In this document: piece after piece, positions 1 through 5,819 of the stretch | How the letters are laid out: every line of letters starts with the position of its first letter | Position numbering within the stretch: position 1 is the stretch's first letter | Assembly (NCBI GenBank): GCA_946885435.1 | Contig: CAMPGL010000029.1 | Location: 1-15,559 of the forward strand | Reading direction: 5' to 3' | Origin: an uncultured Brevundimonas sp. | GTDB lineage: Bacteria > Pseudomonadota > Alphaproteobacteria > Caulobacterales > Caulobacteraceae | DNA length: 15,559 bases | Notes under the pieces: model-generated | The model's database searches: none | What the model was told of the DNA's origin: nothing | What the model saw: only the letters and a program-made list of their open reading frames with translations | Made by a program: the position numbers and the translations under genes

Positions 1-2
1 TC

Positions 3-311
3 ATCGACTTCCAGAACACCCAGTTCAAACTGGCCGAGGTGAAGACCAAGCTGACGGTGGCCAAGGTCTTCGTCGACCACTGCATCGGCCTGCACCTGAA
101 GGGCCAGCTCGACGCCGCCACGGCCTCCATGGCCAAGTACTGGGTCACCGACATCCAGGGCGAAGTCATCGACGAGATGCTCCAGCTCCACGGCGGCTAC
201 GGCTACATGAACGAGTATCCGATCGCCCAGCTGTACAAGGACGCGCGGGTGCAGCGCATCTACGGCGGCACCAACGAGATCATGAAGCTGCTGATCGCGC
301 GGACGCTCTAG
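3..311 (+). CDS. Acyl-CoA dehydrogenase, C-terminal part (5' end outside window)
   Basis: The frame is open from the left edge and ends at TAG 309-311, giving the last 102 residues of an acyl-CoA dehydrogenase, a FAD flavoenzyme of the first step of fatty-acid beta-oxidation. The helical C-terminal domain carries the family signatures LHGGYGYMNEYP and YGGTNEIMK. The position that is the catalytic glutamate in short- and medium-chain enzymes (YEGT) is glycine here (YGGT). In this family that means the base sits on an upstream helix, as in long-chain and isovaleryl-CoA dehydrogenases, so a long-chain-like enzyme is the best guess. The catalytic base itself is not in the window. The stop overlaps by four bases the stop region of the convergent chorismate mutase gene. 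Substrate is not resolved. Confidence 0.93.
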   Translation: MDFQNTQFKLAEVKTKLTVAKVFVDHCIGLHLKGQLDAATASMAKYWVTDIQGEVIDEMLQLHGGYGYMNEYPIAQLYKDARVQRIYGGTNEIMKLLIARTL

Positions 312-622
312 GCCCGCGTCCGGTCCCAGACCCCGAACTCGTGCGCGATGCAGCGCTCGATGAGCTTGCGCCAGACCGGCTCGGCGATGTCCGGCGACAG
401 GCCCTGCTCGCGGGCGGCGGCCAGCACCTTTGAGACGACATCCTCGATCCGCCAGTCGTCGTGGACCACGTCCCGGCTCGGCTTGATGCGGGCGGCGGCG
501 TCCATGTAGCGCTGGCGCTCGGCCATCAGCCCGACCAGCGCCCGGTCGAGCGCGTCGACGCCCGCGCGGACCTCGGCCATGGTCGTGCAGGCCTCGGGCG
601 CCGTGCGCGGATCGATCCTCAC
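308..622 (-). CDS. Chorismate mutase, AroQ type (monofunctional, about 104 aa)
   Basis: Converts chorismate to prephenate in phenylalanine/tyrosine synthesis; presumably cytoplasmic. Counting from GTG at 622, R19, R36, K47, D56 and E60 have exactly the spacing of the active-site residues R11, R28, K39, D48 and E52 of the E. coli AroQ mutase domain. The short all-helical length fits a stand-alone AroQ protein, and no prephenate dehydratase domain follows. The start is uncertain: GTG 622 lies just after the upstream reductase stop (624-626) and suits tight translational coupling, ATG 652 would overlap the reductase gene by 29 bases, and ATG 580 begins right at the conserved domain. It is the last gene of a leftward run with the reductase and senC. 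A PchB-like isochorismate-pyruvate lyase is a less likely alternative, as no siderophore genes are near. Confidence 0.88.
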   Translation of the reverse strand: MRIDPRTAPEACTTMAEVRAGVDALDRALVGLMAERQRYMDAAARIKPSRDVVHDDWRIEDVVSKVLAAAREQGLSPDIAEPVWRKLIERCIAHEFGVWDRTRA

Positions 623-623
623 C

Positions 624-1442
624 TCATCCGACAAAGGCGCGCTCCAGGACATATTCGGCCGGTTCGGCGTTGGAGCCCTCGGCCAGGCCGTAGGCCTCCA
701 CCAGGGCGGCGACATCCTTGATCATGGCCATTGAGCCGCAGAGCATGATCCGGTCGCGCGCCGGGTCGAAGCCGCGCTCCAGCCCCAGGTCGTCGAAAAA
801 GGCGCCAGAGCGGATGCGGTCGGTCACCCGGCCGGTCGTGTGGAAGTCCTCGCGCGTCACCGTCGGGGCGTAGGTCAGGGCGGCCCTGGCCTCGTCGCCG
901 ATCAGCGGATCTTCATGGACGCCGCCCTCCAGGAACTCGCGATAGGCCAGGTCCGCGACCTGGCGCACGCTGTGGACCACGAAGACGCGCTTGAAGCGCT
1001 GGTACGTCTCCGGATCGCGCACGATCGACAGCCAGGGCGCCAGGCCCGTACCCGAGCCGATCAGGAACAGGTTCTCGCCGCCGGTCAGGGCGTCCAGCAC
1101 CAGCGTGCCGGTCGGCTTCCTGCCGACCAGGACGATGTCGCCTTCCTTGATGTGCTGCAGGCGAGAGGTCAGCGGGCCGTCCGGGACCTTGATGGAGAAG
1201 AACTCGAGCTGCTCGTCCCACATCGGGCTGGCGACCGAATAGGCGCGCACGATCGGCTTGGCGCCGTCCGTGGCCGGCAGGCCGATCATAAGGAACTCAC
1301 CCGAGCGGAAGCGCAGCTCGTCGGGGCGCGTGACGGCGAAGGAGAACAGGCTGTCGGTCCAGTGACGGACCCACAGCACCCGTTCCTCGAAATAGGGGCT
1401 GGGGCGCGCGGTCGGCGCGGCGGCGGCGGTCATGGCGTCCAT
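624..1442 (-). CDS. fpr: Ferredoxin-NADP(+) reductase, bacterial FPR type
   Basis: A 272-residue FAD enzyme that moves electrons between NADPH and ferredoxin or flavodoxin in the cytoplasm. Seen in order: an FAD-binding beta-barrel with the RAYS motif (R66-S69) for the flavin phosphate; the NADP domain with GSGTGLAP (129-136); HSVR (157-160), and the LCGS motif (234-237). The C-terminus ends in ERAFVG, the short tail after the aromatic residue typical of bacterial FPRs that differs from the terminal Tyr of plant enzymes. Start ATG 1442 is chosen; ATG 1433, three codons on, is possible and neither has a strong Shine-Dalgarno sequence. It lies 35 bases after senC and 1 base before the chorismate mutase GTG, so co-transcription is likely. 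Closely related flavodoxin reductases cannot be told apart by sequence alone. Confidence 0.93.
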   Translation of the reverse strand: MDAMTAAAAPTARPSPYFEERVLWVRHWTDSLFSFAVTRPDELRFRSGEFLMIGLPATDGAKPIVRAYSVASPMWDEQLEFFSIKVPDGPLTSRLQHIKEGDIVLVGRKPTGTLVLDALTGGENLFLIGSGTGLAPWLSIVRDPETYQRFKRVFVVHSVRQVADLAYREFLEGGVHEDPLIGDEARAALTYAPTVTREDFHTTGRVTDRIRSGAFFDDLGLERGFDPARDRIMLCGSMAMIKDVAALVEAYGLAEGSNAEPAEYVLERAFVG

Positions 1443-1477
1443 CTATAGGCTCGGGCGGATTTCGCCAGTGCGGGCGG

Positions 1478-2104
1478 TCAGGCCGCCGCCTCCTCCATGG
1501 CGCGGCGGATGGCGGTGGCGGTGCGCTCCGGCCCCATGCCGTAGCTGAGCGGCGTGACGAACTCGCCCTCGGGGTTCATCAGATAGACGGTCAGGGAGTG
1601 GTCCATGGTGTAGCCCCCGGTCTGCTCGCGGCGCTCGTAGAAAACTCGATAGGCGTCGGCGGCGGCCCGCACCTGCTCCGGCGTGCCGGTCAGGCCGATG
1701 ACACCCTCGGGGAAGCCGCGCGTGGACAGGTAGTCGGCCATGGCCTGGGGCGTGTCGCGCTCGGGATCGACGGTGATGAAGACGATCTGCAGGTCCTCGG
1801 CCTGGGCCCCCAGCTGGTCCCTCACCACCGCCAGGGTCTGAAGCGTGGTCGGGCAATAGTCCGGGCAGTAGGTGAAGCCGAAGAAGACGGCGGTCCACTT
1901 GCCCTCGAGAATCGACTCATCGACCTGGCGGCCGGTCTGATCGACCAGCTGGAAGGGCCCGCCGATGTCCGCCTCCCCGAAGGTCACCACGGCCTGCTCC
2001 GAGGGCTCCGTGCGGCGCGACATGGTCCACCACGTCAGGCCGGCGATCAGCACCGCAAGGCCTATGCAGACGGCGGCGAAGATGACGATCGACTTGCGCG
2101 GCAT
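1478..2104 (-). CDS. senC: SCO1/SenC/PrrC-family copper chaperone
   Basis: A 208-residue membrane-anchored periplasmic thioredoxin-fold protein. The family delivers copper to the CuA centre of cytochrome oxidase and has thiol-disulfide activity. One N-terminal hydrophobic segment (about residues 6-24) follows the MPRK basic start and acts as anchor. The copper ligands are present: C80 and C84 in FTYCPDYCP, and H169 in MDHS, with the conserved TVDPERDTP loop at 111-119. Start ATG 2104 has a GAGAGGA ribosome site four bases upstream. The start is only 45 bp from the divergent regB start. In Rhodobacter species the homologous gene (senC/prrC) also sits in the reg/prr locus, so the context supports the name and a link with redox control of respiration. 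Confidence 0.95.
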   Translation of the reverse strand: MPRKSIVIFAAVCIGLAVLIAGLTWWTMSRRTEPSEQAVVTFGEADIGGPFQLVDQTGRQVDESILEGKWTAVFFGFTYCPDYCPTTLQTLAVVRDQLGAQAEDLQIVFITVDPERDTPQAMADYLSTRGFPEGVIGLTGTPEQVRAAADAYRVFYERREQTGGYTMDHSLTVYLMNPEGEFVTPLSYGMGPERTATAIRRAMEEAAA

Positions 2105-2149
2105 GAAATCCTCTCGACGCGGGCGGGTCTGGCGGGGCCTTATAGGGGC

Positions 2150-3469
2150 GTGAGCCCCGAGCCCCAAGCCGCCACCTACTGGGACGCCGACAGCCTGCCC
2201 GCCCCGCGGGGGCGTCTGCGCCTGCGCACCCTCATGCTGCTGCGCTGGCTCGGCCTGTTCGGCCAGACGACGGCCGTCCTGATTACGGCCTTCACCCTGG
2301 ATTTCGACATCCGCCTCGGCTGGGCCCTGGCCATCATCGGCGCGGGTGCCTGGATGAACGTGGCCCTGGCTGTGCTGGTGCGCCAGCCGGTGCTTGAGGG
2401 ATGGCGCGCCGCCGCCCAGCTGATGTTCGACGTGCTGCAGCTGGGCGCCCTGCTCGGCATGACCGGCGGTCTGGACAATCCGTTCTGCCTGCTGCTCATC
2501 GCTCCGGTGACCATCGCCGCGGCGGCTCTGCCGACCCGCCACACCATGGCCGTGGGGGTCCTGGCCCTGCTGGTCGCCTGCGTCCTGTTCTTCGTGCCGG
2601 AGCCCCTGCCCTGGCGCCCCGGCGAGGTCTTCGCCCTGCCGCCCATCTATCGGCTCGGCTTCCTGGCCGCGATCCTCACCGGGGTGCTGTTCACAGCGGG
2701 CTACGCCTGGCGCACCTCGTCCGAGGCGCGGCGCATGGCCCTGGCCCTGGCCGCCACCGACGCCATCCTCGCGCGCGAGCAGCGGCTGGCGGCGATGGGC
2801 GGCCTGGCGGCGGCGGCGGCGCACGAGCTGGGCACCCCGCTGGCCACCATCCAGGTCGTGGCGCGCGAGCTCTATCGCAACGCCGGCGCCGACAAGGCCT
2901 TGGCCGAGGACGCCGAACTGCTGGTCCAGCAGGCCGAGCGCTGCCGCGACATCCTCAAGGCCCTGTCGCAGAGGTCCGAGACCGGCGACGTCGCCGAGGC
3001 CCAGGTCAGCCTCGGCGACCTGCTGCGCGAGGCGGCCGACCCCCACCGCAACCACGGGCCACGCGTCGAGATCGCCGTCGAGGGGGCCAAGGGCTCCGCC
3101 GAGCCCGAGATCCGCCGCCTGCCCGAAGCCGTGCGGGCCATCGGCGCCTTCGTCGAGAACGCCACGGATTTCGCCGTGTACGAGGTGCGGGTCACGGCCT
3201 ATTTCGACGACCGCACCATCCGCATCGAGGTGCGCGACGACGGCCCCGGCTTTGCGTCAGACGTTCTGGCCAAGCTCGGTGAGCCCTATGTGACATCGCG
3301 TCCGCTCGGCGAAGGCTCCAGGACCGGCCACCATGGCATGGGGCTGGGCTTCTTCATCGCCAAGACCCTCCTGGAGAAGACCGGCGCCTCGGTCACCTTC
3401 GGGAACCTCCGGCACAAGGAAGGCGCTCAGGTGGTGGCCGCATGGCCACGCTCGACGCTCGAGGTGTGA
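2150..3469 (+). CDS. regB: Redox sensor histidine kinase RegB/PrrB/ActS family
   Basis: A 439-residue inner-membrane sensor kinase that phosphorylates RegA according to the redox state of the quinone pool and cell. About six hydrophobic segments lie between residues 28 and 185. The RegB quinone-site heptapeptide GGLDNPF is at 106-112. The H-box AAAAHELGTPL has the phospho-acceptor H225. A cysteine at residue 265, in the CRDIL segment just after the H-box helix, matches the redox-active Cys265 described for Rhodobacter capsulatus RegB. The ATP-binding domain follows (VENATDFA N-box, DDGPGF, and the GMGLGFFIAK G2 region). GTG 2150 is chosen as the start because it follows an AGGGGC purine tract and gives the family's usual length; no upstream ATG fits. 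regA follows after 53 bp with no terminator. Confidence 0.95.
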   Translation: MSPEPQAATYWDADSLPAPRGRLRLRTLMLLRWLGLFGQTTAVLITAFTLDFDIRLGWALAIIGAGAWMNVALAVLVRQPVLEGWRAAAQLMFDVLQLGALLGMTGGLDNPFCLLLIAPVTIAAAALPTRHTMAVGVLALLVACVLFFVPEPLPWRPGEVFALPPIYRLGFLAAILTGVLFTAGYAWRTSSEARRMALALAATDAILAREQRLAAMGGLAAAAAHELGTPLATIQVVARELYRNAGADKALAEDAELLVQQAERCRDILKALSQRSETGDVAEAQVSLGDLLREAADPHRNHGPRVEIAVEGAKGSAEPEIRRLPEAVRAIGAFVENATDFAVYEVRVTAYFDDRTIRIEVRDDGPGFASDVLAKLGEPYVTSRPLGEGSRTGHHGMGLGFFIAKTLLEKTGASVTFGNLRHKEGAQVVAAWPRSTLEV

Positions 3470-3522
3470 TGGGCTTGCGAAGCCGGGGCGCAGCATCGAT
3501 CTAGGCCGGACGAGGAGACGGA

Positions 3523-4089
3523 ATGTCAGAGACGTTGGACCTTCAGACCCAGGTTGAGACCCTCGAGGATCGCTCGCTGCTCATCCTCGACGACGACGCC
3601 GCGCTGCGCACACGCCTCGGGCGGGCCATGGAGACCCGCGGCTTCGAGGTGACCCTGGCCGGATCGGTGGCCGAGGCGATGGAGTTGGGCCGCGCCAGTC
3701 CGCCCGCCTTCGCGGTCATCGACATGCGGCTGGAGGACGGCACCGGCCTGAAGGTCGTCGAAACCCTGCGCGAGCTTCGGCCTGAATCCCGCATCGTCAT
3801 GCTGACCGGCTACGGCGCCATCGCCACGGCCGTGGCCGCCATCAAGGCCGGCGCGGTCGACTATCTGGCCAAGCCCGCCGACGCCGACGACGTCGCCAAG
3901 GCCCTGCTGGCCGTCGGCGGCGAGAAGGCCGAGCCGCCCGAGAATCCCATGTCGGCTGACCGCGTCCGCTGGGAGCACATCCAGCGCGTCTACGACCTGT
4001 GCGGCCACAATGTCTCGGAGACGGCGCGGCGGCTGAACATGCACCGCCGCACCCTGCAGCGGATCCTGGCCAAGCGCGCCCCGCGCTGA
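3523..4089 (+). CDS. regA: Response regulator RegA/PrrA/ActR family
   Basis: A 188-residue DNA-binding response regulator, the partner of the upstream RegB kinase. In other alphaproteobacteria it controls respiratory oxidases, carbon and nitrogen fixation and photosynthesis genes. The receiver domain has the acidic pair at D23-D25, phospho-acceptor D67 (AVIDMRL), T95 (MLTGYG) and K117 (YLAKPAD). A proline-rich linker (PPENPMSADRVRWEHIQRVY) leads into a Fis-type helix-turn-helix at about 161-185 (NVSETARRLNMHRRTLQRIL), the near-invariant DNA-binding end of the RegA family. ATG 3523 is preceded by GAGGAGACGGA, a strong ribosome site. The gene ends one base from the convergent DUF559 reading frame, and the only nearby terminator-like structure is the REP hairpin inside that frame. 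Confidence 0.96.
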   Translation: MSETLDLQTQVETLEDRSLLILDDDAALRTRLGRAMETRGFEVTLAGSVAEAMELGRASPPAFAVIDMRLEDGTGLKVVETLRELRPESRIVMLTGYGAIATAVAAIKAGAVDYLAKPADADDVAKALLAVGGEKAEPPENPMSADRVRWEHIQRVYDLCGHNVSETARRLNMHRRTLQRILAKRAPR

Positions 4090-4090
4090 C

Positions 4091-4471
4091 CTAATTCTCC
4101 TCCCCGCGTAGTGGGGAGGGGGACCACGAAGTGGTGGAGGGGGCGGCGCCGGCCTGTCCGATCCGGCGCCTGATCTCGCGCTCGATCTGCTCCAGAACGG
4201 CGTCGAGTTCATCGCGGATATCGACAGCGCGCAGTCGAAGGACGTCGATGCGCTGACGCGCAAGCCAACCATCGCGGCGGTGGTCTCTCTCCTGCTGCTC
4301 AGGATCGGCGTGGCCAACACCATCGACCTCAATGGCGAGCCGCGCAGCCGGGCAATAGAAGTCGAGTATGTAGGGCCCGACGGGGTGTTGCCTTCGAATG
4401 CTGCAGCCGAGCGCGTTCCGGCGGACGTTCACCCATAGCCGGGCCTCGGGCGGAGTCATCCGGCGGCGCAT
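4091..4471 (-). CDS. DUF559 (Vsr-like) endonuclease-domain protein, C-terminus encoded by a REP element
   Basis: A 126-residue DUF559 protein. The family has a restriction-endonuclease-like fold related to Vsr and is presumed to be a nuclease; its biological role is unknown. The core RRQHPVGPYILDFYCP...LAIEVDGVGH is present with candidate catalytic residues D37, E48, D50 and H54. Two things are odd. The last 16 codons (from about P111: STTSW, SPSPLRGEEN) are read straight through a palindromic repeat. At the 5' end the frame stays open far upstream, and the codons before ATG 4471 (GRAKG) resemble the usual start region of DUF559 proteins (RAK-LRR-MTPPE), so translation may begin earlier than this first canonical ATG. 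A second REP-like element lies at 4514-4583. The product may be non-essential or mobile cargo; activity cannot be judged from sequence. Confidence 0.8.
   Translation of the reverse strand: MRRRMTPPEARLWVNVRRNALGCSIRRQHPVGPYILDFYCPAARLAIEVDGVGHADPEQQERDHRRDGWLARQRIDVLRLRAVDIRDELDAVLEQIEREIRRRIGQAGAAPSTTSWSPSPLRGEEN
4094..4144 (-). repeat. REP-like palindromic element A (inside DUF559 3' end)
   Basis: It contains two adjacent hairpins: CCTCCCC/GGGGAGG (4099-4105 with 4113-4119) and ACCAC/GTGGT (4123-4127 with 4131-4135, loop GAA). On the minus strand it reads GCCCCCTCC, hairpin, CCCCCTCCCC, hairpin, GGGGAGGAGA. Element B at 4514-4583 has the same framework in the opposite orientation. Hairpin elements of this pattern are common between genes in alphaproteobacterial genomes. 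It may also act as the terminator for regA. Confidence 0.75.
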
Positions 4472-4513
4472 GCCTTTGGCGCGGCCGTAGGTGCTCTCGT
4501 CGTCCGTCAGCGC

Positions 4514-4583
4514 CGCCCCCTCCGTCTCGGCGCGTCGCCGCGCCGATCCACCTCCCCATCGCTCCGCGATGGAGAGGAGACCT
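4514..4583 (+). repeat. REP-like palindromic element B, inverted relative to element A
   Basis: On the plus strand it reads GCCCCCTCC, a perfect 8-bp stem TCGGCGCG/CGCGCCGA (4527-4546, loop TCGC), CCACCTCCCC, then a 7-bp stem CCATCGC/GCGATGG (4556-4572, loop TCC) and GAGAGGAGA. The framework matches element A although the stem sequences differ, which is typical of REP families with compensatory changes. It fills most of the gap between the DUF559 gene and the end of mmcB. Confidence 0.72.
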
Positions 4584-4586
4584 TCA

Positions 4587-5039
4587 TCAGACCCCGGTGG
4601 CGCGCATCGCGCCTAGCCTCGCGAACGCCAGGGTGAGCGCCTTGCGGCGCGCGGGCGCCAGCGGGCTTGGCGTATGCGGCCGGACCACCGCTCCGCCAAA
4701 GCCGTCGGCGACGATCAGGCCCGGCTCGACCGGCAGGATGTCGGCGGGAAATTCCGGGGCCACGGCGAAGAAGTAGGCGTCGCAGAACGGCAGGTAGTCG
4801 CCCCACTTCCGGTCGCAGCGGAAATCCTCGACCGAGGACTTCACCTCGCAGATGGCGATCTCGCCGCGCGGGCCCAGCGCCATGACATCGGCGCGCCGTC
4901 CGTTGGGCAGGCGAACCTCCAAGAGCGGCGCATAGCCCAGGTCCGCCATCACGCGCGCCGCGCCCTTGGTGACGGCCGCCGTCACGGCCGGCCGCGCGGT
5001 GAAGGTCAGTTCCAGGGTTTCGAAGGCGACGAGGCTCAC
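4587..5039 (-). CDS. mmcB: MmcB-family DNA repair protein (predicted PD-(D/E)xK nuclease)
   Basis: A 150-residue protein of the alphaproteobacterial MmcB family. In Caulobacter crescentus, mmcB was described as an SOS-regulated gene needed for mitomycin C resistance. The fold signature is visible: D51 in RRADVMAL, then E65 and K67 in ICEVKSS, giving D-x13-E-x-K, the layout of a PD-(D/E)xK nuclease active site. The following WGDYLPFCDAYFFAV block (79-93) is also typical. The start is GTG 5039, with GCGGGG directly upstream and no ATG in the frame there. A LexA-type box at 5051-5065 lies 11 bases before the start, well placed to repress transcription. The enzymatic activity of the family is inferred from the fold. 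Confidence 0.9.
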   Translation of the reverse strand: MSLVAFETLELTFTARPAVTAAVTKGAARVMADLGYAPLLEVRLPNGRRADVMALGPRGEIAICEVKSSVEDFRCDRKWGDYLPFCDAYFFAVAPEFPADILPVEPGLIVADGFGGAVVRPHTPSPLAPARRKALTLAFARLGAMRATGV

Positions 5040-5050
5040 CCCGCCACAAT

Positions 5051-5065
5051 GTTCACGGGCTGTTC
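5051..5065 (-). promoter_or_regulatory. Alphaproteobacterial LexA (SOS) box before mmcB
   Basis: The plus strand reads GTTC-ACGGGCT-GTTC, a perfect match to the alphaproteobacterial LexA site GTTC-N7-GTTC (GAAC-N7-GAAC on the mmcB coding strand). It ends 11 bases before the mmcB GTG. Together with the reported SOS control of mmcB in Caulobacter, this makes LexA repression very likely. Confidence 0.85.
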
Positions 5066-5090
5066 CAAGTCAACCCATGCGGACGGGCGA

Positions 5091-5144
5091 TCAGCTCGCC
5101 GCGCCGACCGCCAGGACCAGCCAGATCATCTTGAGCGCCTGCAT
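5091..5144 (-). CDS. Candidate 17-aa hydrophobic micro-ORF coupled to the lipocalin gene
   Basis: The frame ATG 5144 to TGA 5091 encodes MQALKMIWLVLAVGAAS, a basic-then-hydrophobic peptide that could span or sit in the membrane. The ATG lies one base after the lipocalin TGA (TGAGATG), an arrangement that allows re-initiation. It fills most of the space between the lipocalin gene and the LexA box of mmcB. It is too short for statistics, no homolog can be checked here, and it may be chance. Confidence 0.3.
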   Translation of the reverse strand: MQALKMIWLVLAVGAAS

Positions 5145-5145
5145 C

Positions 5146-5664
5146 TCAGGCCCCCACGTGAACGACGTTGGAGGTGTCGTAGCCGAGCGCGCGCACGCGG
5201 GCGAGCAGGGCCGCGCGGTTGGCCGGGCTGTGCGAGCGGCTCCACAGCCAGAAGTAGTTGCCGCCCGGCGTGCCGAGGATGGCCCAGGAATAGTCGTCGG
5301 CTCGGTCGAGCACCCAGAACTCCTGCGACACGCCGATGAAGCCGGCCGCGCCGCCCTGGGCGCGGAAGCGCAGACGGTTGTTGGCGTCGTTAAGCGGGCT
5401 GGCCGAGGCGCGGACGATGCGCGGCTCGCCGCTGGCGCGCTGGCAGGTGTTGACCACGTTGTAGGCGTCGCCCGAGCGGGTCACGTCGATCTGCAGGCGG
5501 TTGCAGGACGGCTGGTTGCGGTTGGGCGTGCGCGCGATCTCGTACCAGCGGCCGTCGAACTGCTGCAGGTCGACGGCGCGGCGCGGGGCCGGGGCGTCGG
5601 CGAGCGCCACGGTCGAAAAGGCGATGGCCGCTGCGGACGCGGCGATGAGCTTGGTCGGTCTCAT
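5146..5664 (-). CDS. Secreted lipocalin (Blc-like)
   Basis: A 172-residue periplasmic lipocalin, a beta-barrel that binds small hydrophobic ligands; bacterial Blc relatives are tied to membrane-lipid stress. A signal peptide is clear (MRPTKLIAASAAAIAF..., cleavage likely after VALA at about residue 22). There is no cysteine at the cleavage site, so unlike E. coli Blc it should be soluble rather than a lipoprotein. The lipocalin signature FDGRWYEIART (G38, W40) opens the barrel, and YSWAILGTPGGNYFWLWSR (126-144) is the conserved later strand pair. C54 and C74 could form a disulfide. ATG 5664 is chosen because it sits directly before the signal peptide, after an AAGGATCAGG tract; the longer open frame upstream lacks sense. 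It is divergent from xseA. The ligand is unknown. Confidence 0.9.
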   Translation of the reverse strand: MRPTKLIAASAAAIAFSTVALADAPAPRRAVDLQQFDGRWYEIARTPNRNQPSCNRLQIDVTRSGDAYNVVNTCQRASGEPRIVRASASPLNDANNRLRFRAQGGAAGFIGVSQEFWVLDRADDYSWAILGTPGGNYFWLWSRSHSPANRAALLARVRALGYDTSNVVHVGA

Positions 5665-5819
5665 GATCCTGATCCTTGCGTCACGGGCTTTGTCAGGCGT
5701 AGCAACGCGGTCCAGCCCAATATAGATGCAAGCAGGGCCTCTTTGAGGCGCCTCGGTTAACGGACCTCGCCATCGTCGCCGAAACGACACACACCGGAGA
5801 CAACGCCCCGCCGTTCACG

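Noticed and set aside
1478..3055. Frame extending senC upstream through the regB region on the minus strand
   Set aside because: Only the part from ATG 2104 is SenC. The rest is antisense to regB, whose motifs are clear.
3526..4332. 268-codon minus-strand frame opposite regA
   Set aside because: Antisense shadow; regA has a full receiver domain and Fis-type helix-turn-helix on the plus strand.
4415..4430. Second possible LexA box (GTTC pair) inside the DUF559 gene
   Set aside because: The spacer is eight bases rather than seven, and it lies within coding sequence, not before a start.
4091..4471. DUF559 gene as part of a restriction-modification or defence island
   Set aside because: No methylase, toxin-antitoxin pair, integrase or other defence gene adjoins it. 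Its neighbours are core chromosomal genes.
4507..5049. 180-codon minus-strand frame overlapping mmcB in another phase
   Set aside because: Arg/Gly-rich shadow of mmcB; the mmcB frame carries the conserved D-x13-E-x-K block and the fitting start.
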